A stretch of DNA of 11,391 nucleotides from positions 1 to 11,391 of the forward strand of contig JAFGJA010000330.1 of NCBI GenBank assembly GCA_016929355.1, read 5' to 3'. Positions within the stretch are counted from its first letter, which is position 1, and each line of letters opens with the position of its first letter. This DNA is from Anaerolineae bacterium (GTDB lineage Bacteria; Chloroflexota; Anaerolineae; Aggregatilineales; Aggregatilineaceae). Positions 6,944 to 11,391 of the stretch are shown here, piece by piece. The notes under the pieces were generated by a model. That model did no database searches, was not told the origin of the DNA, and saw only the letters and a program-made list of their open reading frames with translations. A program made the translations under genes and the position numbers.

Positions 6944-7522
6944 TTAATTTAGCACACTTTGAATAAGCGCGCGCACGTCCTCGTAAATCTCATCAATGCC
7001 ACGCTCGGCGTCTACTTCTTTGACCAGATCGGCCTTGCCCCGGTAGTGCGGCATGACGCTATCTTCCACTGCCTGATGATCGTTCAACCGTTTTTCGATC
7101 ACTTCCGGCTTATCATCGGCGCGCCCTTCCTGGCGACCCATCAACCGCTCGCGTGAAATCTCAATCGGCAAGGCAAAATCAACGACCATCGTCACATCAC
7201 TCTCAAATTCTTTGAGTAGATCGTCCAGCGCTTGCGCCTGTGCGCCGGTACGCGGGAAACCATCGAAGATCGCGCCCGTCGCCACATCCGGCTCTTGCAG
7301 GCGCTCCCGCACCATGCTGATCGTGATGTCATCTGGCACAAGTTCGCCTTTGGACATATATTCCTGGGCTTTCAAACCCAGCGGTGTTTTTTCACCAAGA
7401 TGTTTACGAAACAGATCGCCGGTTGAAATTTGCGTGAGGCCGAGTTCTTCGGTGATTTTCTTGGCCTGTGTGCCTTTACCACAGCCAGGAGGCCCAAAAA
7501 AGACGATGAATACAGGTGTCAT
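6944..7522 (-). CDS. adk: Adenylate kinase (short-LID form)
   Basis: This cytoplasmic enzyme catalyses ATP + AMP = 2 ADP, maintaining the adenylate energy charge. It has 192 residues. The P-loop GPPGCGKGT lies at 10-18, the AMP-binding ISTGD at 32-36 and DGFPR at 87-91. The LID region runs GRQEGRADDKPEVIEKRL (129-146), with arginines at 130, 134 and 145. The LID is short and lacks the Cys4/zinc insertion of long bacterial adenylate kinases, so this is the short form. The start at 7522 is chosen because the protein then begins right before the first beta strand (MTPVFIVFFGPPG), as in homologues, and GAGGG lies 6 nt upstream; an in-frame ATG 90 nt further upstream would add a non-homologous tail that overlaps the promoter. 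In many bacteria adk sits with secY and ribosomal genes; here it stands alone behind a tRNA gene with its own promoter. Confidence 0.96.
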   Translation of the reverse strand: MTPVFIVFFGPPGCGKGTQAKKITEELGLTQISTGDLFRKHLGEKTPLGLKAQEYMSKGELVPDDITISMVRERLQEPDVATGAIFDGFPRTGAQAQALDDLLKEFESDVTMVVDFALPIEISRERLMGRQEGRADDKPEVIEKRLNDHQAVEDSVMPHYRGKADLVKEVDAERGIDEIYEDVRALIQSVLN

Positions 7523-7568
7523 AATAACCCTCGATTCGCTTGTGAATACGCAAAAAACTATGCAGGGG

Positions 7569-7596
7569 ATTGTACCGAAATTGGTGGGATCAACAA
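7569..7596 (-). promoter_or_regulatory. Candidate promoter of adk
   Basis: Read on the minus strand, TTGTTG (7596-7591) and TACAAT (7574-7569) are separated by 16 nt. Start of transcription would be near 7562, about 40 nt before the adk ATG. It lies downstream of the tRNA terminator, consistent with an independent adk transcript. The -35 match is moderate. Confidence 0.5.
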
Positions 7597-7624
7597 GGGC
7601 CGATTGGCACACATTCGAGGGTAC

Positions 7625-7661
7625 AAAAAAATAAAAACACCCCCACCGATGGCGAAGATGT
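7625..7661 (-). terminator. Intrinsic terminator of the CAU tRNA gene
   Basis: Beginning 2 nt after the encoded CCA end, the minus strand can form a continuous 11-bp stem with several G-U pairs: ACATCTTCGCC with GGTGGGGGTGT around an ATC loop. A run of T broken by one A (7637-7625) follows at once. Confidence 0.7.
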
Positions 7662-7663
7662 TC

Positions 7664-7738
7664 TGGTGGCGATGATGTGATTTGAACACATGACCAAGGG
7701 CTTATGAGTCCCCTGCTCTACCGCTGAGCTACATCGCC
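7664..7738 (-). tRNA. tRNA with CAU anticodon (elongator Met, or Ile2)
   Basis: This is a 75-nt tRNA with encoded CCA. Acceptor stem GGCGATG pairs with CATCGCC, with discriminator A. D stem GCTC/GAGC has a 7-nt loop. The anticodon loop CTCATAA carries CAT on a stem GGGGA/GCCCT with an A-G mismatch next to the loop, and the T arm ATGTG-TTCAAAT-CACAT is regular. The first base pair G1-C72 rules out the usual initiator tRNA. CAU could be elongator methionine or the lysidine-modified isoleucine tRNA; the D arm and anticodon region resemble bacterial Ile2 as much as Met, so the amino acid is left open. Own promoter and terminator flank it. Confidence 0.9.
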
Positions 7739-7749
7739 AAGTGATGCGT

Positions 7750-7777
7750 ATTATACCAAGCTTACGGCGTGCGTCAA
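7750..7777 (-). promoter_or_regulatory. Strong promoter of the CAU tRNA gene
   Basis: On the minus strand, TTGACG (7777-7772) and a perfect TATAAT (7755-7750) are spaced 16 nt apart. The mature tRNA 5' end at 7738 is 11 nt beyond the -10 element, giving a very short 5' leader for RNase P removal. This is the best consensus promoter in the window together with that of glnA. Confidence 0.8.
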
Positions 7778-7815
7778 TGGGCATTTTTGCGATTTTGAGG
7801 GGGAATTACCCACCA

Positions 7816-8343
7816 TTAGCGAATAACTTCCCAGGCCAGATGCGCCAGTTCCGGCGCAATCAGTTTTTCCCAGGCCAGTTGCACTGCCGCCGGTGATCCC
7901 GGTGTGGAAATAATCACCGAGTTTTGATACACCCCTGCCGTCGCCCGCGAAAGCATCGCCGCCGCGCCCACCTGCTCATAGCTCAACATACGGAATAATT
8001 CGCCAAAACCGGGCAGCGTCTTTTCAAGTTTGCGACTCAGCACGTCATAGGTGCGATCACGCGGCGCGATGCCGGTTCCACCGTTGAACAAAATAATGCG
8101 CGCCTCAGCTACCAGATCATCCAGCACGCCCGCCACTTGATCGGCCTCGTCTTTGATCAAACGATACCCGGCAACGGTATGCCCGGCGGCGGTGATCTGT
8201 TCGCGCAGATAGGCCGCGTTCACATCGGTTTCCGGCGTGCGCGTATCGCTCACGGTCACGATAGCGATGGCAACCGCCCCTTGTTGGGCGGCGATAGCTT
8301 TATGCTGTTGCGAACTGCTGTGATCCGGTGTGGCGGAAGGCAT
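7816..8343 (-). CDS. MoaB/Mog-family molybdopterin adenylyltransferase-like protein
   Basis: This 175-residue protein belongs to the MoaB/MogA family, which adenylates molybdopterin before molybdenum insertion in cofactor synthesis; MoaB fills this role in organisms without MogA. After a polar Ser/Gln/Ala-rich N-terminus (1-22), the domain starts AIAIVTVSDTRTPETD (about 25-40). It continues with the molybdopterin-binding GGTGIAPRDRTYDVL (88-102, Asp96), PGFGELFRMLSYEQVG (111-126), LSRATAG (131-137) and STPGSPAAVQLAWEKLIAPELAHL. The MLSYEQVG and SRA-AG pattern is closer to MoaB than to MogA, but the split is not firm. The start at 8343 is preferred because AAAGGA lies about 7 nt upstream; an in-frame ATG at 8373 lacks a site. 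No other molybdenum genes are in the window. An 8-bp inverted repeat touches the ribosome binding site. Promoter not convincingly seen. Confidence 0.87.
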   Translation of the reverse strand: MPSATPDHSSSQQHKAIAAQQGAVAIAIVTVSDTRTPETDVNAAYLREQITAAGHTVAGYRLIKDEADQVAGVLDDLVAEARIILFNGGTGIAPRDRTYDVLSRKLEKTLPGFGELFRMLSYEQVGAAAMLSRATAGVYQNSVIISTPGSPAAVQLAWEKLIAPELAHLAWEVIR

Positions 8344-8420
8344 AATCTGATCCTTTGCATGACGGTAACGCAAGGGCGTTCATTTGACGATCAGATCATA
8401 CACCATGCCGGCAGATACCC

Positions 8421-8464
8421 AAAAAAGTAGAGACAATTCTACTGCACGAAACGGTAGAATTGTC
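8421..8464 (-). terminator. glnA terminator with overlapping alternative hairpin (possible attenuator)
   Basis: Read on the minus strand, a perfect 11-bp stem GACAATTCTAC/GTAGAATTGTC (8464-8454 with 8442-8432) is followed by a second, overlapping option. In that option AGTAGA (8443-8438) pairs with TCTACT (8431-8426), 6 bp with a 6-nt loop, directly followed by a T run (to 8421). The two stems share 8438-8442 and cannot form together. It lies about 90 nt after the glnA stop and about 80 nt before the moaB-like start, so it can act as the glnA terminator or as a leader attenuator of the next gene. Confidence 0.7.
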
Positions 8465-8497
8465 CCTGGTGTGTGTACATATACGCCGGGGTGTTGG

Positions 8498-8535
8498 GGA
8501 GCAGGTCTGGGCCTGCTCCTACGATTCAGGCGCGT
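8498..8535. repeat. Palindromic intergenic repeat (degenerate copy 2)
   Basis: GGAGCAGG (8498-8505) and CCTGCTCC (8512-8519) form a perfect 8-bp stem with a 6-nt loop, 33 nt after the glnA stop. There is no T-tract. The right flank CCTAC-GATTC-AGGCGCGT matches copy 1, which reads CCTAC directly followed by AGGCGCGT (5769-5781), suggesting the same repeat family. Confidence 0.5.
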
Positions 8536-8551
8536 ATCATGAAATTTTCGC

Positions 8552-9892
8552 TTAGATCGTGGTTAGGTAACGGTCCAGTTCCCACTGGCTGACATGAATC
8601 CGGTACTCATCCCACTCAGCGCGCTTGGCACGGTCATAGGCTTCGTAGATGTGTTCGCCCAACGCGGCGATCAGCAGATCATCATTCGCCAATTCATCCA
8701 GCGATTCGGACAACGAGCCGGGCAGCACATCCACCCCATTCGCTACACGCTGTTCATCAGTCCAGTGGAACACATCATCCGACACTGACGGCGGCGGCGT
8801 CAGCTTGTTCTTGACACCATCCAAACCTGCTTCGAGCATGACCGCAAACGCCAGGTATGGGTTGCAGCTCGGATCGGGGAAGCGCAGTTCGACACGGGTG
8901 CTGTTTTCGCGGCCCGGTGAATAACGCGGCACACGGACCAGAGCCGAACGGTTGCGCTGCGCCCAGCAAACATACACCGGGGCTTCATACCCAGGGGTCA
9001 AGCGCTTGTAGCTGTTGATGGTTGGCGCGACAACGGCGGCGAGCGCACGCGCGTGCTTCAACTGACCGGCAACAAACTGACGCGCAACCTCAGAGAGCGA
9101 AAATTCGCCTTCGGGATCATACATCACGGAATCGCCGGATTCGAGATCGTACAAGCTCTGGTGGACGTGCATACCGCTACCGTTAATACCAAAAACGGGC
9201 TTGGGCATGAAGGTGGCGAACAAACCATGCTTGGCGGCAACACCCTTGACCGTATATTTGAACGTAATCGCGTTGTCGGCAGTATGGAGCGCTTCGCCAT
9301 AACGGAAGTCAATCTCGTGCTGGCCGATAGCCACTTCATGGTGCGCCATTTCAACATTGATTTTAAGCGCTTCCAGCGTCCGGCTGATGTCACTGCGCAC
9401 GGTCTGCGCTTCGTCGTTGGGGGAAAAATCAAAGTAACCACCAACATCATGCGGCACAGCCTCGGTCCCATTCTCACGGAACAGGAAAAATTCGAGTTCG
9501 GGGCCAGTGTTATAACCAAGGCCGAGTTCGTTGGCATGAGCAATCGCCCGCCGCAGCGCATAGCGGGGATCGCCTTCAAACGGGCTGCCATCGGGACTGT
9601 GTACGTCACAAATGATACGCGCGCGCGATCCAAGCGGATCATCCACCGTCCAGGGCAGAATACGGAAAGTACGCGGATCGGGCTTCAAGAACATATCAGA
9701 TTCCTGAATACGGGCAAAACCCTGAATCGAGGAACCATCAAACCATGTGCCGCGTTTCAGCGACTCTTCCAGGTCTTTGCCCAGAATGGTGACGCTTTTG
9801 GTAACGCCGAAAATGTCCGTGAATTGAAGATCGATGAACTGTACGTTTTCTGCCTCTACAATTTCGAGGACTTCAAGCGCTTTATCATCCAT
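8552..9892 (-). CDS. glnA: Glutamine synthetase type I (alpha subtype)
   Basis: This enzyme makes glutamine from glutamate, ammonia and ATP in the cytoplasm, as a dodecamer in this class. It has 446 residues, typical of GSI-alpha. Visible are the N-terminal beta-grasp with FIDLQFTDIFGV, FDGSSIQGFARIQESDM (51-67, including the Asp loop and Arg61), metal and substrate residues in GPELEFFLF (Glu132, Glu134) and HHEVAIGQHEIDF (Glu186, Glu193), GINGSGMHVHQSL (235-247, His242/His244), the flap glutamate in PGYEAPVYV (Glu303), and STRVELRFPDPSCNPYLAF (Glu335). The adenylylation tyrosine segment NLYDLP and the insertion of GSI-beta enzymes are absent, so adenylylation control is not expected; Arg61 matches the feedback-inhibition arginine of Bacillus GlnA. 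The start is supported by AGGAG 8 nt upstream. A strong promoter and a cluster of TTGTGCA motifs lie upstream, suggesting transcriptional control. No GlnR, NtrC or PII gene is in the window. Confidence 0.97.
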   Translation of the reverse strand: MDDKALEVLEIVEAENVQFIDLQFTDIFGVTKSVTILGKDLEESLKRGTWFDGSSIQGFARIQESDMFLKPDPRTFRILPWTVDDPLGSRARIICDVHSPDGSPFEGDPRYALRRAIAHANELGLGYNTGPELEFFLFRENGTEAVPHDVGGYFDFSPNDEAQTVRSDISRTLEALKINVEMAHHEVAIGQHEIDFRYGEALHTADNAITFKYTVKGVAAKHGLFATFMPKPVFGINGSGMHVHQSLYDLESGDSVMYDPEGEFSLSEVARQFVAGQLKHARALAAVVAPTINSYKRLTPGYEAPVYVCWAQRNRSALVRVPRYSPGRENSTRVELRFPDPSCNPYLAFAVMLEAGLDGVKNKLTPPPSVSDDVFHWTDEQRVANGVDVLPGSLSESLDELANDDLLIAALGEHIYEAYDRAKRAEWDEYRIHVSQWELDRYLTTI

Positions 9893-9963
9893 GTTGTTTT
9901 CTCCTGGTTAGTGCTGAATAGTGCCACTTGTTGTGCAAGATGTGTGAATTGAATACGGGCGAA

Positions 9964-9991
9964 ATTATAGAGGTTGTGCAGAGGATTTCAA
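9964..9991 (-). promoter_or_regulatory. Strong promoter of glnA
   Basis: On the minus strand, TTGAAA (9991-9986) and a perfect TATAAT (9969-9964) are spaced 16 nt. Transcription would start near 9957, giving a leader of about 65 nt. A TGCACAA motif lies inside the spacer and another just upstream of the -35 box, positions where a bound repressor or activator would act. Confidence 0.78.
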
Positions 9992-10016
9992 AGAGCGCTT
10001 ATTGTGCAAATGCCAC

Positions 10017-10063
10017 AAAGAAAAAGCTGCCCGGCACGTCATTTTATAACGCAATTCCGGGCA
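10017..10063 (-). terminator. Intrinsic terminator of fabD
   Basis: On the minus strand, TGCCCGG (10063-10057) pairs with CCGGGCA (10034-10028); a further 4-bp stem can form inside the loop. The stem is followed by GC and the T-rich run TTTTTCTTT (10025-10017). It lies 34 nt after the fabD stop and just upstream of the glnA promoter. Confidence 0.72.
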
Positions 10064-10085
10064 CAAAAGGCAATATTAGGCAGAT

Positions 10086-10106
10086 TGCACAATAAATTAT
10101 TGTGCA
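10086..10106. promoter_or_regulatory. 21-bp perfect palindrome over the fabD stop codon
   Basis: TGCACAATAA (10086-10095) and TTATTGTGCA (10097-10106) are perfect 10-bp arms around a single central A. The right arm contains the fabD TAA stop (10099-10097) and its last codons. It has the dyad form of a dimeric regulator site and shares its half-site with the motifs near the glnA promoter. No T-tract follows, so it is unlikely to be a terminator. Confidence 0.5.
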
Positions 10107-11050
10107 GATTGTAGATGCAATACGCTCTCAGCAGAATTGAGCGTGATCCGAGTCGCTTGGCGATCAATGCGTTTCATCAAACCGGAGAGAACATCTTTGG
10201 GGCCAAGTTCAATAAACGTCATCACGCCCTGATCGAGCATATATTGGGCCGACTCGGTCCAGCGCACGGAGGATGTAAGCTGTGCATCCAGTTCGGCGCG
10301 GATGGCGTCAACCGATTCGAGCGGGGCCGCCTTGACATTCCCGATGATCGGTATAGTTGGGACGCTAAATGGCGTCTGATCCAGAGCTGCGCGAAAATCA
10401 GCCGTGATCGATTCCATCAAGGGCGAATGGGAAGCCACGCTCACCACGAGTTGCACGGCCCGTTTTGCGCCGTGTTCGCTGGCAAGCGGCAGCGCCGTTT
10501 CGATAGCTTCTTGATCACCAGAGATCACGATCTGGCCGTGGCAGTTATCGTTCGCCAAAACCAGCACTTTGCCCGTTTGCTGGCTGACCTCGGCGCAGAG
10601 ATCGCGCACAACAGCCGCATCCAAACCCAGGAGCGCGGCCATAGCGCCAGGGCTGCGTTGGCTGGCTTCATTCATCAGCCGTCCGCGTTCCCGCACCAGT
10701 TGCAACCCGGCAGGAAAATCAAGCGCCCCCGCCGCCGTCAAAGCCGTTAATTCACCCAAACTGTGCCCGGCGACATACGCAGGTTGGAGATCATCCCCAA
10801 ACATAGCGCGCAGCACGCGCAGCAGCGCCACGCCCATCACATAGAGCGCAGGTTGGGTGTTATATGTATCATTGAGGTCCTCCGCCGGACCATTGAAGCA
10901 CCGATCACTGAGCGAAAACCCAAGCAGTTCATCAGCTTCGGCAAAAGTGGCTTGGGCAACGGGGAAGGCAGCAGCGAGATCAGCCCCCATCCCGACTTCC
11001 TGCGATCCTTGACCGGGGAAAACTAAGGCTGTGGTAGACCAATCAACCAT
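10097..11050 (-). CDS. fabD: Malonyl-CoA:ACP transacylase
   Basis: FabD moves the malonyl group from CoA to acyl carrier protein, supplying the extender unit for type II fatty acid synthesis. The 317-residue protein is full length for the family. Seen are LVFPGQGSQ (9-17, oxyanion-hole Gln), FNGPAEDLNDTYNTQPALY (52-70), the nucleophile elbow AGHSLGE with Ser97, VRERGRLM (119-126) with the substrate-carboxylate arginine, GAMAALLG, ANDNCHGQIVISG, the catalytic histidine in SVASHSPLM (His208), and the C-terminal ELGPKDVLSGLMKRI. The start at 11050 is preferred because AAAGGA lies about 10 nt upstream; an in-frame ATG at 11068 overlaps that site and lacks one of its own. Fab genes often cluster, but here fabD is alone between a tRNA gene and glnA. 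The stop codon is embedded in a 21-bp palindrome and an intrinsic terminator follows. Confidence 0.96.
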   Translation of the reverse strand: MVDWSTTALVFPGQGSQEVGMGADLAAAFPVAQATFAEADELLGFSLSDRCFNGPAEDLNDTYNTQPALYVMGVALLRVLRAMFGDDLQPAYVAGHSLGELTALTAAGALDFPAGLQLVRERGRLMNEASQRSPGAMAALLGLDAAVVRDLCAEVSQQTGKVLVLANDNCHGQIVISGDQEAIETALPLASEHGAKRAVQLVVSVASHSPLMESITADFRAALDQTPFSVPTIPIIGNVKAAPLESVDAIRAELDAQLTSSVRWTESAQYMLDQGVMTFIELGPKDVLSGLMKRIDRQATRITLNSAESVLHLQSAQ

Positions 11051-11249
11051 CAGAAAAGTTCCTTTCATGCCAAAATGGATTCATCTGTTGATATAACGCC
11101 TGGAAAATACCAGAGTTACGCGCAACAGACCAGGGCAGAATTTCATGTTATGCCTTTACATCCATGCCGGGGCGTGGCAAACTAGCTAGCGTGATGGTCG
11201 GATCAGGCAGTTATCCAAGAACAATCAACCAATGTGTCCTATGCCTATC
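11051..11249. other. Upstream region of fabD; no gene seen
   Basis: About 200 nt between fabD and the tRNA-Pro terminator carry no supported gene. TTATAT near 11090 (minus strand) could be a -10 element but no acceptable -35 was found. A short hairpin CTGG-AAAATA-CCAG lies at 11100-11113. The stretch from about 11168 to 11193 on the plus strand weakly resembles the 5' half of the nearby tRNA-Pro. Confidence 0.4.
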
Positions 11250-11296
11250 AAAACAAAAACCCCGCTAATGAGTAACCTGAGTCACCATCGCAGGGT
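11250..11296 (-). terminator. Probable intrinsic terminator of tRNA-Pro
   Basis: On the minus strand, ACCCTGC (11296-11290) pairs with GCGGGGT (11265-11259; one G-T pair), enclosing a small GTGAC/GTTAC hairpin, and is followed by TTTTGTTTT. It begins 23 nt after the tRNA 3' end. Confidence 0.55.
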
Positions 11297-11319
11297 AAAT
11301 CCCTATCGGGTAAAAACTG

Positions 11320-11391
11320 TCGGGGCGCCCGGATTTGAACCGGGGACCTCACCGACCCGAACGGTGCGCGCTAGCCAAGCTGCGCTACGCC
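11320..11391 (-). tRNA. tRNA-Pro (CGG anticodon), 5' end cut by window edge
   Basis: 72 nt are visible; by acceptor pairing with the 3' CGCCCCG the first 3 bases lie outside the window. The D stem is GCGC/GCGC. The anticodon stem CACCG/CGGTG with loop TTCGGGT gives anticodon CGG, reading CCG. The T arm is CCCGG-TTCAAAT-CCGGG, with discriminator A. No CCA is encoded, unlike the CAU tRNA in this window. Confidence 0.95.

Larger units (their letters stand above)
9931..10106. promoter_or_regulatory. Cluster of TTGTGCA motifs around the glnA promoter (candidate operators)
   Basis: TTGTGCA[A/G] occurs at 9931-9938, 9974-9981, 10002-10009 and 10100-10107, plus the reverse complement TTGCACAA at 10085-10092. 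The copy at 9974 is in the -10/-35 spacer, the copy at 10002 is just upstream of -35, and the copy at 9931 is in the leader. The 10-mer TTATTGTGCA appears at both 9999-10008 and 10097-10106. Binding protein unknown. Confidence 0.5.

Noticed and set aside
7523..7612. N-terminal extension of adenylate kinase
   Set aside because: It would cover the promoter candidate, add a non-homologous Cys/Phe-rich segment, and ignore the GAGGG site in front of the ATG at 7522.
7590..7784. Small open frame across the CAU tRNA gene
   Set aside because: It overlaps a well-formed tRNA with its promoter and terminator.
8498..8519. Second glnA terminator
   Set aside because: The stem is good but no T-tract follows on either strand; the flanks fit the repeat family better.
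8344..8551. Molybdenum cofactor riboswitch in front of the moaB-like gene
   Set aside because: The hairpins seen do not match the multi-stem Moco RNA layout that I know, and the stems are explained by a terminator and a repeat.
9053..9952. Long open frame (299 codons) on the plus strand opposite glnA
   Set aside because: It is antisense to the full set of glutamine synthetase motifs, has no recognisable domains or ribosome binding site, and runs through the glnA promoter.
10115..10750. Plus-strand open frame opposite fabD
   Set aside because: The fabD frame carries every expected motif; the antisense frame is a composition shadow.
1..11391. CRISPR array, IS element, prophage or defence island
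   Set aside because: No regular direct-repeat spacing, transposase, integrase or known defence motif was seen; the content is core metabolism and envelope genes.

Overview
The window is ordinary chromosomal housekeeping DNA from a mid-GC bacterium (roughly mid-50s % G+C by eye), most likely a Chloroflexota (Anaerolineae-like) lineage. This is an inference from the gene repertoire: a bacterial Elp3, a LipM-like acyltransferase, an alpha-type glutamine synthetase, LCP and DUF4230 membrane proteins, and GTAGGGGC-type palindromic repeats between genes. No phage, IS element, CRISPR array or integrase is visible.

Left part (1-5673, mostly + strand): the C-terminal acetyltransferase half of Elp3 (cut by the window edge) is followed by a membrane-anchored DUF4230 protein. 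A lipoyl/octanoyl transferase gene lies convergent to these, its stop codon 3 nt away. Divergent from it, with a good sigma-70-like promoter, is a LytR-CpsA-Psr cell-envelope protein ending in a clear intrinsic terminator. A 651-residue GH13 alpha-amylase-superfamily protein with atypical active-site motifs follows.

Right part (5800-11391, all - strand), in transcription order: tRNA-Pro(CGG) with terminator; fabD with terminator; glnA (GSI-alpha) with a strong promoter; a MoaB/Mog molybdopterin protein; a CAU tRNA with its own promoter and terminator; adk with its own promoter; and a membrane-anchored Hanks-type kinase-like protein that has lost the catalytic HRD aspartate and the DFG glycine. 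Most of these look like separate transcription units, because promoters and hairpins lie between them.

The main points for a second look are: (1) the probable pseudokinase with an HGN motif; (2) the GH13 protein lacking the invariant region II arginine; (3) a cluster of TTGTGCA motifs in and around the glnA promoter, including a 21-bp palindrome over the fabD stop codon; (4) two mutually exclusive hairpins, one with a U-tract, between glnA and the moaB-like gene; (5) two degenerate members of a palindromic intergenic repeat. I see no convincing wholly new multi-gene system.
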